Assembly: GCF_016728505.1 (NCBI RefSeq)
Contig: NZ_CP068159.1
Location: 2,170,001-2,234,000 of the forward strand
Direction of reading: 5' to 3'
DNA length: 64,000 bases
Source: Corynebacterium riegelii
Lineage (GTDB): Bacteria; Actinomycetota; Actinomycetes; Mycobacteriales; Mycobacteriaceae
Positions 38,096 through 46,252 of the stretch are shown piece by piece. A program made the translations under genes and the position numbers. Under the pieces are notes generated by a model. The model saw only the letters and a program-made list of their open reading frames with translations. It was not told where the DNA came from and made no database searches. Within the stretch, counting starts at the first letter, position 1. Each line of letters starts with the position of its first letter.

Positions 38096-39874
38096 CTAAC
38101 CACGGACGAGCTCGACAACTTTCTCTACGACCTCGTTGGCTGGGACCTCAAGCGTCTCGCCGCCGCGGATGCGCAGCTCCACAATGCCATCTGCAAAAGA
38201 ACGACCCAGGATCACCACGAACGGCATGCCGAGTAGTTCGGCATCCTTGAACTTTACGCCTGGGGAGACCTTCGGACGATCGTCGTAAAGTACTTCAAGC
38301 CCTGCAGCATCAAACTCACCAACTAGGCGCTCGCCTGCTTCAAGTGCTGCGGCGTCCTTATTCGCCACCGCAACGTGCACCTGGTACGGGGCGATCTCCA
38401 CCGGCCAGACCAGACCCTTGTCGTCGTGGCGCTGCTCAGCCACAACCGCCATCATGCGGGAGACACCGATGCCGTAGGAGCCCATGGTGGGCACGGCGCG
38501 CTTGCCGTTTTCGTCCAGAATCTGCACGTCCATGGCCTCGGTGTACTTGCGGCCCAGCTGGAAGATGTGGCCCAGCTCGATGCCGCGGGCAAGCTCGACA
38601 GTGCCGTTGCCGGACGGCGACGGGTCGCCTTCCTTGATCTCGGCTGCCTCAATAAACCCGTCCACGCTGAAGTCACGGCCGGCCACCAAGCCAACGACGT
38701 GCTTCTGCGGAGCGTCCGCGCCGGTGATCCAGGCGGTGCCTTCCACCACGCGCGGGTCCGCGAGCACGCGCACACCGTTAGCGTTCAGCGCGCGCGGGCC
38801 GACGTAGCCCTTGACAAGGAAACCGCTCTTGGCAAAGTCCTCCTCGCTAGCCAGCTCAAAGGTGGCCGGCTCAAGCGATGCCTCCAGGCGCTTCTCGTCC
38901 AGCTCGCGATCACCCGGGATCAACACACCGACCAGCTGCGGGCCAACCGGCTTGCCGTCCTCATCCAGCGCACGTGGGTCGTTGACCTTGATCATCATGC
39001 ACTTGAGCGTGTCGGCGGCTTGGGCCTCGCGGCCTTCTACAAGCACACCTGCGCTCTGCGCCCACTCAACCAGCGCAGCGATGGTCTCGGAGGCCGGAGT
39101 ATCGTGCACCACAGCCTCTGGCAGCCCCTCGATCGGACGAGCCTCAGGCACAACCGTGGTCACAGCCTCCACGTTGGCCGCGTAATCGCCCGCGGTGGAG
39201 ATAACAAAGGTGTCCTCGCCGTTTTCGGAGTACGCGAGGAACTCCTCGGATGCGGAGCCGCCCATAGCGCCAGAGGTGGCCTGGCAAATCTCGTAGCGGA
39301 TGCCCACGCGATCAAAGATGCGCTGGTAGGCCGCACGGTGGTTCGCGTAGGACTGATCCAGGCCCTCGTCGCTCATGTCGAAGGAGTAGCTGTCCTTCAT
39401 CACAAACTCGCGCCCACGCAAAATGCCAGCGCGCGGACGCGCCTCATCGCGGTACTTCGTCTGGATCTGGTACAGCGTGACCGGGAAGTCCTTGTAGGAG
39501 GAGTACAGGTCCTTGACCTGGAGCGTGAACATCTCCTCATGCGTAGGGCCCAGCAGCATGTCTGCGCCCTTGCGGTCCTTCAGGCGGAACAGGTCATCGC
39601 CGTATTCGGCCCAACGGTTGGTTGCCTCGTACGGCTCGCGCGGCAGCAGCGCCGGGAAGAGCAGCTCCTGGGCGCCCATCGCGTCCATCTCTTCGCGCAC
39701 GATGCCTTCAATCTTGCGCAGCGTGCGCAGGCCAAGCGGCAGCCAGGAGTACACACCAGGTGCGGCGCGGCGCACGTAGCCGGCGCGGACTAAGAGTTTG
39801 TGGCTGGGTACCTCCGCATCGGCGGGGTCTTCGCGCAGCGTGCGCAGGAACAGTGTGGACAGGCGTGTGATCAT
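38096..39874 (-). CDS. proS: Prolyl-tRNA synthetase
   Basis: Charges tRNA-Pro. The 592-residue class II synthetase of bacterial type starts at ATG 39874 ([20 protein letters not shown]). It shows motif 1 around [20 protein letters not shown] near 42, motif 2 [20 protein letters not shown] near 140, an editing (INS) domain in the middle (about 230-400), motif 3 [17 protein letters not shown] near 445, and a C-terminal anticodon domain. A frame extension upstream overlaps yaaA and is not real. Minus-strand TAGAAT is 8 nt before the ATG. Confidence 0.97.
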   Translation of the reverse strand: MITRLSTLFLRTLREDPADAEVPSHKLLVRAGYVRRAAPGVYSWLPLGLRTLRKIEGIVREEMDAMGAQELLFPALLPREPYEATNRWAEYGDDLFRLKDRKGADMLLGPTHEEMFTLQVKDLYSSYKDFPVTLYQIQTKYRDEARPRAGILRGREFVMKDSYSFDMSDEGLDQSYANHRAAYQRIFDRVGIRYEICQATSGAMGGSASEEFLAYSENGEDTFVISTAGDYAANVEAVTTVVPEARPIEGLPEAVVHDTPASETIAALVEWAQSAGVLVEGREAQAADTLKCMMIKVNDPRALDEDGKPVGPQLVGVLIPGDRELDEKRLEASLEPATFELASEEDFAKSGFLVKGYVGPRALNANGVRVLADPRVVEGTAWITGADAPQKHVVGLVAGRDFSVDGFIEAAEIKEGDPSPSGNGTVELARGIELGHIFQLGRKYTEAMDVQILDENGKRAVPTMGSYGIGVSRMMAVVAEQRHDDKGLVWPVEIAPYQVHVAVANKDAAALEAGERLVGEFDAAGLEVLYDDRPKVSPGVKFKDAELLGMPFVVILGRSFADGIVELRIRGGETLEVPANEVVEKVVELVRG

Positions 39875-39882
39875 GACCAGAA

Positions 39883-39898
39883 ATTCTAGCGCTAGGGT
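39883..39898. promoter_or_regulatory. Divergent -10 elements of proS and yaaA
   Basis: Leftward TAGAAT (complement of 39883-39888) is 8 nt before the proS ATG; rightward TAGGGT (39893-39898) is 7 nt before the yaaA ATG. The perfect palindrome CTAGCGCTAG (39886-39895) joins them. Confidence 0.5.
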
Positions 39899-39905
39899 TT
39901 TTGGC

Positions 39906-40604
39906 ATGCTCATCGTGTTGCCCCCGTCTGAAACCAAAGCCCCTGGCGGCCAGTTAGGCCCCATGCGTGTGTCCTTCCCGGAGTTGGATCCGATACGCCA
40001 AGCGCTCATGGATCAGCTCGCCTCATCCGATGTTGAAACCATGATGGACCAGCTAAAAATCCCTGCCACCAAGCGTGCAGAGGCTGAGGAGAACCTCCGA
40101 CTGCGCAACGCACCTGTCATGCCAGCCATCCAGCGCTATACGGGCGTGCTCTATGACGCACTTGATGCCTCTACCCTGCCCAGCTCCGCATTGAGCCACC
40201 TCGCCGTCGGCTCCGCATTGTTTGGGCTTTTGCTTAGCGACGACCTCGTGCCCCGCTACCGCGTCTCCGCCGGATCCAAAGTGGACAATAAAACCATGAA
40301 GGCGTGGTGGGGCAAGGCTGTAACTGAGCAGCTAGCGGAGCAGGATTTCGTGGTGGATATGCGCTCTGGCGCCTACCAACAGCTGGGCCCGCTAGCTTCC
40401 GCGATGACTGTGCGGGTGGAGCAAGCTGCAACCGGCAAGGTGGTCAGCCACTTTAATAAGCAGTACAAGGGTGAGCTTGCGCGCTCGCTTGCCATAGCGC
40501 CGAGTATTGCGGATGCCACAAGCATCAACGACGTGGCGGATCTGGCCTCAGCACGCGGATTCCAGGTGCGAATTAACGGCCAACAGCTCACACTGTTGGT
40601 ATAA
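39906..40604 (+). CDS. yaaA: YaaA/DUF328 family peroxide-stress protein
   Basis: YaaA proteins limit free iron and oxidative damage after peroxide stress. The 232-residue product starts [15 protein letters not shown], the family signature, and continues with [20 protein letters not shown] near residue 60, [19 protein letters not shown] near 105 and the closing [17 protein letters not shown] 39906 follows TAGGGT with 7 nt spacing, so the message is probably leaderless. No OxyR-type site was recognised. Confidence 0.92.
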   Translation: MLIVLPPSETKAPGGQLGPMRVSFPELDPIRQALMDQLASSDVETMMDQLKIPATKRAEAEENLRLRNAPVMPAIQRYTGVLYDALDASTLPSSALSHLAVGSALFGLLLSDDLVPRYRVSAGSKVDNKTMKAWWGKAVTEQLAEQDFVVDMRSGAYQQLGPLASAMTVRVEQAATGKVVSHFNKQYKGELARSLAIAPSIADATSINDVADLASARGFQVRINGQQLTLLV

Positions 40605-40616
40605 CCGCAGGAATCT

Positions 40617-40658
40617 TTATCAATTTATCAATCTGCCCGAATTTATCAATTTATCAAT
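40617..40658 (+). promoter_or_regulatory. Four TTATCAAT repeats upstream of the ATPase gene
   Basis: TTATCAAT occurs as two back-to-back doublets: 40617-40632 and 40643-40658, the doublets starting 26 bp apart. They lie between the yaaA stop and the -10 of the next gene (TAAGAT, 40671-40676), the second doublet reaching the -35 zone. The layout suggests an operator bound cooperatively; slippage of the octamer could also alter expression. Confidence 0.7.
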
Positions 40659-40683
40659 CGGCAACGGTGTTAAGATGCGGGTC

Positions 40684-41805
40684 ATGCACAACCCGTTTCG
40701 CCCCACATTCGGCGCCAGCCCTCGCGTCTGGGCTGGACGTGACGCCGTGCTGCAAGATTTCGCCCGCGCATTACAGGGTGGTCCCGGCAACCCGGATCGC
40801 TCACTGCTCATCTCGGGCTCTCGCGGCATTGGTAAAACAGTACTCTTAACGGAGCTGGAAGACATTGCCATCCAGCACGGGTGGGTGGTGTTGCGCGCAT
40901 CTGCTCGCGAGAACATGCAGCAGGTGTTGGTGGAGTCCACCATCCCTGAGGCAATCGCTCGTCTAGAGGAGCGCCCCAAACGGCAGCTGACCGGGTTTTC
41001 CGTAGCTGGCATTGGGTCGGTCAGTACCCACATCACCGATAGTGAGCCAGCCCAACGGCTGGTTGCGCAACTTCGTCGGCTGATCGACCTGCTGCATGAC
41101 ACCGGCGTGCTGATCACCATCGATGAGGTCCAGGACGTTGACCCTGATGACCTCACCCAGATTGCCATTGCTTACCAGGATCTGGTGCGCGATGACCTTC
41201 CGGTGGCGGTAGCCATGGCGGGGCTGACCCGCGGCATCAACCAGTTGTTGGATCTGCCCGGCGCGACGTTTTTGCGCCGTGCTCGCCATTATGAGCTGGG
41301 CCCGCTGACGTTGGACGACGCCCGACGCGCCTTCGAGGAGACATCGCAAGAGGGCGGGATTGTGTTCGCGGCTGCGGATCAGGCGGCTGAGCTGAGTCAG
41401 GGGTATCCCTATCTGGTGCAGTTGCTTGGTTTCCTTGCCTGGGAGCGGGCAGTAGAGGATTCGCTTTCTACTATCGACGCCAACGTGATCACCCTCGCTA
41501 CCCCAGACGCAGTTGAGCGTCTTGGCTTGCAGGTGCACCAGCCTGCGTTGCGGGATGTGCCGCCGAAGCAGCTGGAGTTCTTGCAGACGATGGCGCTGTT
41601 AGAGGAGCAAGCCGGCACACCTGAGGTGCCGGTTGCACATGTGGCGGAGTTGATGGGGACGACGACAACGTCGGTAAGTGACACGCGTCAGAAGCTGATT
41701 GACCGTGACTTGATTACGCCCGCGGGGTGGGGGTTGGTGGAGTTTGCGCAGCCGTACCTTGGGCAGTACTTGCGTGAGCGGCGCCGTCCGAAACGCGTGC
41801 AGTAG
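40684..41805 (+). CDS. AAA-type ATPase with C-terminal winged helix
   Basis: A 373-residue P-loop ATPase of the archaeal-ATPase-like type (one NTPase domain plus a DNA-binding-like tail). Walker A is SGSRGIGKTVLL near residue 42, Walker B VLITIDEVQDVDPDD near 145, and the sensor region GATFLRRARHYELGPL near 200. The tail (LMGTTTTSVSDTRQKLIDRD) looks like a winged helix. I start at ATG 40684 (MHNPFRPTFGASP): TAAGAT ends 7 nt before it, and an ATG three codons earlier lies inside that -10. Role unknown; a stand-alone regulator or stress ATPase. Confidence 0.85.
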   Translation: MHNPFRPTFGASPRVWAGRDAVLQDFARALQGGPGNPDRSLLISGSRGIGKTVLLTELEDIAIQHGWVVLRASARENMQQVLVESTIPEAIARLEERPKRQLTGFSVAGIGSVSTHITDSEPAQRLVAQLRRLIDLLHDTGVLITIDEVQDVDPDDLTQIAIAYQDLVRDDLPVAVAMAGLTRGINQLLDLPGATFLRRARHYELGPLTLDDARRAFEETSQEGGIVFAAADQAAELSQGYPYLVQLLGFLAWERAVEDSLSTIDANVITLATPDAVERLGLQVHQPALRDVPPKQLEFLQTMALLEEQAGTPEVPVAHVAELMGTTTTSVSDTRQKLIDRDLITPAGWGLVEFAQPYLGQYLRERRRPKRVQ

Positions 41806-41828
41806 CACGTGCAGTAACGTTTACACCC

Positions 41829-42557
41829 ATGCACATGCGCCGCTTCCTTCTTATTTCAGTTGGCATTTACCTTGCAACGTTTGCGTATCTCCTCCTGCGC
41901 TGGGATTCGATTCCGGAGCCGGTGCCGATCCATATCGGCCCTGGCGGTGTGGATGCTTGGGCGGATAAGACGTGGCTTAGTGTTGGCGGCGCGCTGTGGA
42001 TCGGTCTAGCTATTTCGGCGATGATGGCGGCGTGTGCGCTGCCTGCGAACGCTGCCACAAGGCGTCGCGAGGTCCCGGAAGCTGATGCGCTTCCCTACTC
42101 CGAAACGGCAGCGCAGCGAGTCACTGCGCTGTTGAACAAGACGAACGATTTTCTGGGGCACATGGCGGTAGGTACGGCGTTAGTGCTGGCCTCGGCGCAG
42201 CTGATGATGTGTTTCCCGCGTTTGATGCCCACGCCACTGTGGATTGCGGGAATTGTGGTCTACTGCATGTACGCGATTGCGGCGTCGATACGCATTATGG
42301 GCAAGTCGGGTTCCTCCTGGGAGCAGCTACCACCCGATGAGCAGGAGCAGAAGCGCGTGGAGCGGCTGAAACTGAAGGCGTCGATGGGCTTTTACAAAGA
42401 GCCGCTGGACCCGATGCCTGTGAGCATCATGCCTGCTGAGCCCGGCAAGATCCAGATCAATACCGCACACCCGGTTGGCAAGCGCCTGATGCGCCGGATC
42501 ATGTGGGCGATCGTCGCCTGCCTAATCGTGATTGTTGTGTTGGCGGTGCTGCTGTGA
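41829..42557 (+). CDS. DUF1648 domain membrane protein
   Basis: A 242-residue membrane protein. The DUF1648 signature lies at the start: LLLRWDSIPEPVPIHIGPGG near residue 22, directly after the first helix. Further helices fall near 55-75, 110-130, 138-155 and at the C-terminus (WAIVACLIVIVVLAVLL). The family is found in SdpI-like and other membrane proteins; function is unknown here. TAACGT ends 8 nt before ATG 41829, a likely leaderless start. The stop overlaps the nuclease start (TGATG), so these two are coupled. Confidence 0.83.
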   Translation: MHMRRFLLISVGIYLATFAYLLLRWDSIPEPVPIHIGPGGVDAWADKTWLSVGGALWIGLAISAMMAACALPANAATRRREVPEADALPYSETAAQRVTALLNKTNDFLGHMAVGTALVLASAQLMMCFPRLMPTPLWIAGIVVYCMYAIAASIRIMGKSGSSWEQLPPDEQEQKRVERLKLKASMGFYKEPLDPMPVSIMPAEPGKIQINTAHPVGKRLMRRIMWAIVACLIVIVVLAVLL

Positions 42558-43237
42558 TGCACGGAGTCCAGCAGCAAGCCCAGCCAAAGCCCCAGCGCAG
42601 CGCTCGCCGCAACACGCTGCGCCTTGTTATCGCACTTCTTATTGCCGTGGTTGGTATCGCAGGCATCGCGCTTGCCGTACGCATGCTCCAGGACGAAGAC
42701 GCGGTGGTAGTGAGCAAGATTGTGGACGGTGACACCATCGTGGTTACCCACTCCGGCGAAGAGACGCGCGTACGCCTGCTCAACATTGACACTCCCGAAA
42801 AAGAGGAATGCCTCTACAAGGAGTCTACGAAGCACCTGGAATCCCTCATTGCTCCCGGGGAGAGCGTGAACCTGGTCTATGACGTTGAGCGGGTGGATCG
42901 CTACGGCCGGGACCTTGCGGGGGTGTACAAGCAGGACGGCACGTTTGTCAACGAGGTGATGGTGGCCGACGGTTTCGCGCGCGCCGTAGAGTTTCAGCCC
43001 AACACCAAGTTCACGTCCACGATGCGCGCCGCCGAAGCTCGTGCGAAAGATGCTGGCCTAGGTATCTACGGGGTGCCCACAGAGTGCTTGTTGCCTACCG
43101 ACATCGCACGTGATGCCTTTGCCCGCTATCAATCAGACCCGGACCCCTTCTACCTTGATGTGATGCGTGACGCCGTGGAGGGCACAAAGAATTTCACGTA
43201 CCGCGAGCAAGCACTGGATCTGATCAATAGCCTGTAG
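42557..43237 (+). CDS. Membrane-anchored staphylococcal-nuclease-like (SNase) protein
   Basis: A 226-residue thermonuclease homologue with an N-terminal membrane anchor (residues 23-43, LRLVIALLIAVVGIAGIALA), so the catalytic domain should face outside. The SNase core shows KIVDGDTIVV near 54, RVRLLNIDTPEKEECLYKES near 70 with the Ca-binding Asp and active Arg/Glu, and DRYGRDLAGVYKQDG near 112 with the second Arg. It may degrade external DNA for nutrition or defence. It overlaps the DUF1648 gene by one base and is 3 bp from the sirtuin gene. Confidence 0.87.
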   Translation: MHGVQQQAQPKPQRSARRNTLRLVIALLIAVVGIAGIALAVRMLQDEDAVVVSKIVDGDTIVVTHSGEETRVRLLNIDTPEKEECLYKESTKHLESLIAPGESVNLVYDVERVDRYGRDLAGVYKQDGTFVNEVMVADGFARAVEFQPNTKFTSTMRAAEARAKDAGLGIYGVPTECLLPTDIARDAFARYQSDPDPFYLDVMRDAVEGTKNFTYREQALDLINSL

Positions 43238-43240
43238 GCC

Positions 43241-43990
43241 ATGAGCCAATCTGCCAACCTTGCCCAGAGTCTTGCCCAAGCACGCGAGATCCTCAGCCAC
43301 GCCAAACACATCGAGGTGTTTACCGGCGCTGGCATGAGTGCGGATAGCGGCATTGCCACCTACCGCGACGCGCAGACCGGACTGTGGGAAAACGTGGACC
43401 CGCAGGCAATGGCCTCCATCGACGCTTGGCACCGAGACCCCGACACCATGTTCGCCTGGTACCTCTGGCGCGCACACTTGGCCCAGCAGGCGCAACCGAA
43501 CGCGGGCCACTTGGCCATCGCGAACTGCCCAAAAACTACGGTGACCACCCAAAACATTGACAACCTGCACGAGCGCGCCGGGAGCAACAACGTGGTGCAC
43601 CTGCACGGTTCGCTCTTTGATTTCCGCTGCACCGACTGTGACGAGCCCTATACCGCCGAAATTGCACTGCCCCACGAGCCGGTTCCAACGATCACCCCAC
43701 CGACATGCCCCACGTGCGGTGGTCTGATTCGCCCAGGTGTCGTCTGGTTCGGCGAGGCCTTGCCGGAAGCCGAGTGGCATGAGGCGGAACGACGCATGCG
43801 CACGGCCGATGCCCTGCTGATTGTTGGTACCTCGGGCGTGGTCTACCCCGCAGCTGGTTTGCCGCTGATGGCTCATGCACGCGAGATCCCGATTATTGAG
43901 GTCACCCCAATGCGCACGGACCTTTCCCACCTGGCCACGGTGGTTGTTGAAGACACCGCAGCTAACGCCCTGCCCAAGCTCTTGGGCTAG
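43241..43990 (+). CDS. Sirtuin NAD-dependent deacylase (CobB, class III pattern)
   Basis: Removes acyl groups from lysines using NAD. The 249-residue SIR2 protein has GAGMSADSGIATYR at 29-42, TTQNIDNLHERAG near 102, the catalytic His122 in HLHGS, zinc-binding pairs C130/C133 and CPTC, and VGTSGVVYPAAGLP near 195. Tyr74 and Arg77 (WYLWR) are the Y-x2-R signature of class III sirtuins, which prefer succinyl, malonyl or glutaryl groups. It ends the DUF1648-nuclease-sirtuin operon; its stop shares CTAG with yoeB. Confidence 0.93.
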   Translation: MSQSANLAQSLAQAREILSHAKHIEVFTGAGMSADSGIATYRDAQTGLWENVDPQAMASIDAWHRDPDTMFAWYLWRAHLAQQAQPNAGHLAIANCPKTTVTTQNIDNLHERAGSNNVVHLHGSLFDFRCTDCDEPYTAEIALPHEPVPTITPPTCPTCGGLIRPGVVWFGEALPEAEWHEAERRMRTADALLIVGTSGVVYPAAGLPLMAHAREIPIIEVTPMRTDLSHLATVVVEDTAANALPKLLG

Positions 43991-44241
43991 TAGTGGTAAC
44001 GCGCCTGCAAGACTACAAGATCCCCGTCAACAATCATGTAGACCAGTCGGTGTTCTTGCGTAATTCTTCGTGACCAAGCACCCTCAGCACCATATTTCAA
44101 AGGCTCAGGCTTGCCTATCCCCTCAAAAGGGTCACGCAGCGTATCACGCAGCAGCTGATTGACGCGTTTGAGCATCTTTTTGTCATTGGCCTGCCAATGC
44201 AAATAGTCTTCCCACGCGTGGCTAGTCCAAACCAGCCGCAT
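43987..44241 (-). CDS. yoeB: Toxin YoeB (Txe/YoeB family ribosome-dependent mRNase)
   Basis: YoeB cuts mRNA in the ribosomal A site. The product is 84 residues, the same length as the E. coli toxin, and its catalytic residues fall at the same positions: Glu46, Arg65, His83 and the terminal Tyr84 (QARYHY). The toxin is therefore likely intact. It starts one base inside the antitoxin stop (TAATG), so toxin translation depends on antitoxin translation. It converges on the sirtuin gene, with overlapping stops. Confidence 0.93.
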   Translation of the reverse strand: MRLVWTSHAWEDYLHWQANDKKMLKRVNQLLRDTLRDPFEGIGKPEPLKYGAEGAWSRRITQEHRLVYMIVDGDLVVLQARYHY

Positions 44242-44504
44242 TACGCATCTAGTTCAACATCTAAGTCAACGTCGTGCTCTGCTACGGCACCGTTGAGTGC
44301 GTCCTCATATGCCTGCGTCAATCGGCGAGCATTTTCTCGCGTTTTAAACAGGTACGCGGTTTCAAGCCATGCTTCGTAATCCTCGGCAGACATAAGTACT
44401 GCATTGCCATGACGGGAAACAATCTCCACTGCATCGCGATCGTTGTTCACTTGCTGAATAAGCGGGTACAAGGTACGCCGAGCTTCAGACGCACTGATAG
44501 ACAT
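44241..44504 (-). CDS. yefM: Antitoxin YefM (Phd/YefM family)
   Basis: An 87-residue antitoxin that neutralises YoeB and represses the operon. The N-terminal DNA-binding region is MSISASEARRTLYPLIQQVN, followed by VEIVSRHGNAVLMSAEDYEA near 27, the family signature. The C-terminal toxin-binding tail is acidic (VAEHDVDLDVELDA). Start ATG 44504 has GGAGGG upstream. The frame is open further upstream, but only across the methyltransferase gene's other strand phase. The pair is an accessory module within housekeeping genes. Confidence 0.93.
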   Translation of the reverse strand: MSISASEARRTLYPLIQQVNNDRDAVEIVSRHGNAVLMSAEDYEAWLETAYLFKTRENARRLTQAYEDALNGAVAEHDVDLDVELDA

Positions 44505-44544
44505 AACGCCCTCCTTACTGTCGTACCGCAAAAGGGTACCACAT

Positions 44545-45504
44545 TTATGGTGTCGCCCGAAGCACCGTAAAGGTATTATCCCGCGCCACTTGCTCCACTG
44601 AGTCGAAGCGGCGCTGAACTTCCGGCCGATAGCGCAGGTGCGAGTTGTGCACCATGTACAGGGCCCCTCCGGGGGCGAGCATGCGTTTCGACGCATCCAG
44701 CAACCGCTGCACCAACGTCGCGTCAACCGCATTACCGTCGTGAAACGGCGGGTTGAGCGCGATGGTGTCAAAGGAGCCATCGGCAAACCGCGAGCCGGCG
44801 TCGTCCCACGTGACCTCCAGGCCGATGGCGCGCGCGGAAAGCACGGCGTCCGCATCAGCATCGGTGGCCACCCCACCAAGACCACGGGAAACAGAGCCGT
44901 TGCCACAGCCGAAGTCCAGCAGACGTCCGGGATTAGCAGGCAAACAAGACCGCAGCAGCTCTCCGCCTCGGTCCGGCTTCGCCCCGGAAAACACACCACC
45001 GATGGCCACAAGCCCATCGCCCATCACTGGCTCGTAGGTCACATCGCGCGGGCCAGCAGCAACGAGGCAGCGGAACTTCCCGCGGCCACGGGAGGCTGCA
45101 ACGGACGTAAAGGACTCTTCAAGCACCGCGTTCATGCCGCGCGACAGGTGCTTATTGTTGCCACCCAGCACCAAACGCACATCTGAGAAACCTGCGCCAG
45201 CAATAGAGCGCGCGAGATAGTCCAAGCGCGCAAGGGATTTCGGCATCTCTCCCAGAGCAACAACCTGTCCCGAAGACCCCGCCAGATAGGCATCTAGGCG
45301 CTGATCCCCCACCACCGCCGCACCCAGTGCGGCAGCCTCCTGGCAGCGCGCGTAGTCCGGATCCAGAAACGTCACCGACGCGCCAGCTTCAATCGCCGCG
45401 CGTGTGAGATCAAGCGTCGGATCCTGGCAGATCAGCGCATGCGATGGCGGGCGTGTGGCGTCGTCAAGCGAAAGCTCCCAAATCAAGCTATCCAGCGTGC
45501 GCAA
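44545..45504 (-). CDS. RsmC/RlmG-like class I methyltransferase
   Basis: A 319-residue SAM-dependent methyltransferase of the MTS family, which methylates guanines in rRNA. It has a degenerate N-terminal domain (about 1-150) and the catalytic domain with GRLLDFGCGNGSVSRGLG near 192 and the base-binding NPPFHDGNAVD near 253. The exact rRNA target is not determined. Its start overlaps the end of cobA by 17 bases, so the two are probably co-transcribed. Confidence 0.87.
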   Translation of the reverse strand: MRTLDSLIWELSLDDATRPPSHALICQDPTLDLTRAAIEAGASVTFLDPDYARCQEAAALGAAVVGDQRLDAYLAGSSGQVVALGEMPKSLARLDYLARSIAGAGFSDVRLVLGGNNKHLSRGMNAVLEESFTSVAASRGRGKFRCLVAAGPRDVTYEPVMGDGLVAIGGVFSGAKPDRGGELLRSCLPANPGRLLDFGCGNGSVSRGLGGVATDADADAVLSARAIGLEVTWDDAGSRFADGSFDTIALNPPFHDGNAVDATLVQRLLDASKRMLAPGGALYMVHNSHLRYRPEVQRRFDSVEQVARDNTFTVLRATP

Positions 45505-46228
45505 GGCCAGCTACCTCCCCAAAGACGTAGACGGCGGGGTTGGTCACGGAGTGCTCCTCCATGACATCGGCAAGCGTGTCGGCGGTGGCGAAGAACACGC
45601 GTTGCGCTGCGGTCTCACCCTCCTGGATCACCGCTGCCGGGCACTGCGGTGCAAGGCCGGCTTCAAGCAATGCCGAGGCAATAGCGCGGACGTTGCGCAC
45701 GCCCATCACCACCACAATCGTGCCCCCGACCTGAGCCAATGCTCCCCAGTCCACCAGGGACTTCGCGTGCCCCGGCGGCAAGTGCCCGGAGACCACCGTA
45801 AACGCGTGTGTGACTCCGCGCTGGGTCACCGGAACACCTGCCGCAGCCGGCACCGACACCGCAGAGGTCACCCCGGGCACCACCGAGCACTCCAAGCCGG
45901 CAGCCGCACAGGCCTGGAGCTCCTCAAACCCGCGGCCGAACACGTACGGATCACCGCCTTTGAGCCGCACCACCTGCTTGCCCTCGCGCGCGTACTGCAC
46001 GAGCAGCTCATTGATGCGCTCTTGCGCCACCTGCCGGCCGTACGGCAGCTTGGCTACATCGACGACCTCTTTGCCTTCAAGGTCGAGAAACTGCGACAGC
46101 TCCGCGGCGGGCCCGAGGTGGTCTGCAAGAATCACGTCTGCCGCCTCCAGGGCGCGCAGGCCGCGAATAGTCAGCAGGTCCCAGGCACCGGGACCGCCGC
46201 CAACAAGGGTGATGTGACCGTTTCTCAT
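45488..46228 (-). CDS. cobA: Uroporphyrinogen-III C-methyltransferase
   Basis: Doubly methylates uroporphyrinogen III to precorrin-2, feeding siroheme. The 246-residue protein has ITLVGGGPGAWDLLTIRGLR near residue 6, VRLKGGDPYVFGRGFEEL near 82, and TIVVVMGVRNVRAIASALLE near 165. It lacks the CysG oxidase/chelatase half. ATG 46228 (MRNGHITLVGG) lies 8 nt after minus-strand TAGACT, a likely leaderless start, divergent from the selO gene by 24 bp. Confidence 0.95.
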   Translation of the reverse strand: MRNGHITLVGGGPGAWDLLTIRGLRALEAADVILADHLGPAAELSQFLDLEGKEVVDVAKLPYGRQVAQERINELLVQYAREGKQVVRLKGGDPYVFGRGFEELQACAAAGLECSVVPGVTSAVSVPAAAGVPVTQRGVTHAFTVVSGHLPPGHAKSLVDWGALAQVGGTIVVVMGVRNVRAIASALLEAGLAPQCPAAVIQEGETAAQRVFFATADTLADVMEEHSVTNPAVYVFGEVAGLAHAG

Positions 46229-46236
46229 AGGGCTCA

Positions 46237-46246
46237 AGTCTAGGGT
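46237..46246. promoter_or_regulatory. Back-to-back -10 elements of cobA and selO
   Basis: AGTCTAGGGT reads TAGGGT rightward (6 nt before ATG 46253) and TAGACT leftward (8 nt before ATG 46228), sharing the central TA. It is the exact reverse complement of the ten-base word between pgsA and the YciI gene. Confidence 0.55.
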
Positions 46247-46252
46247 GGTGGC

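Noticed and set aside
44505-45017. N-terminal extension of the antitoxin frame up to 45017
   Set aside because: It overlaps the methyltransferase gene and lacks family similarity; ATG 44504 with a good ribosome site gives a normal YefM.
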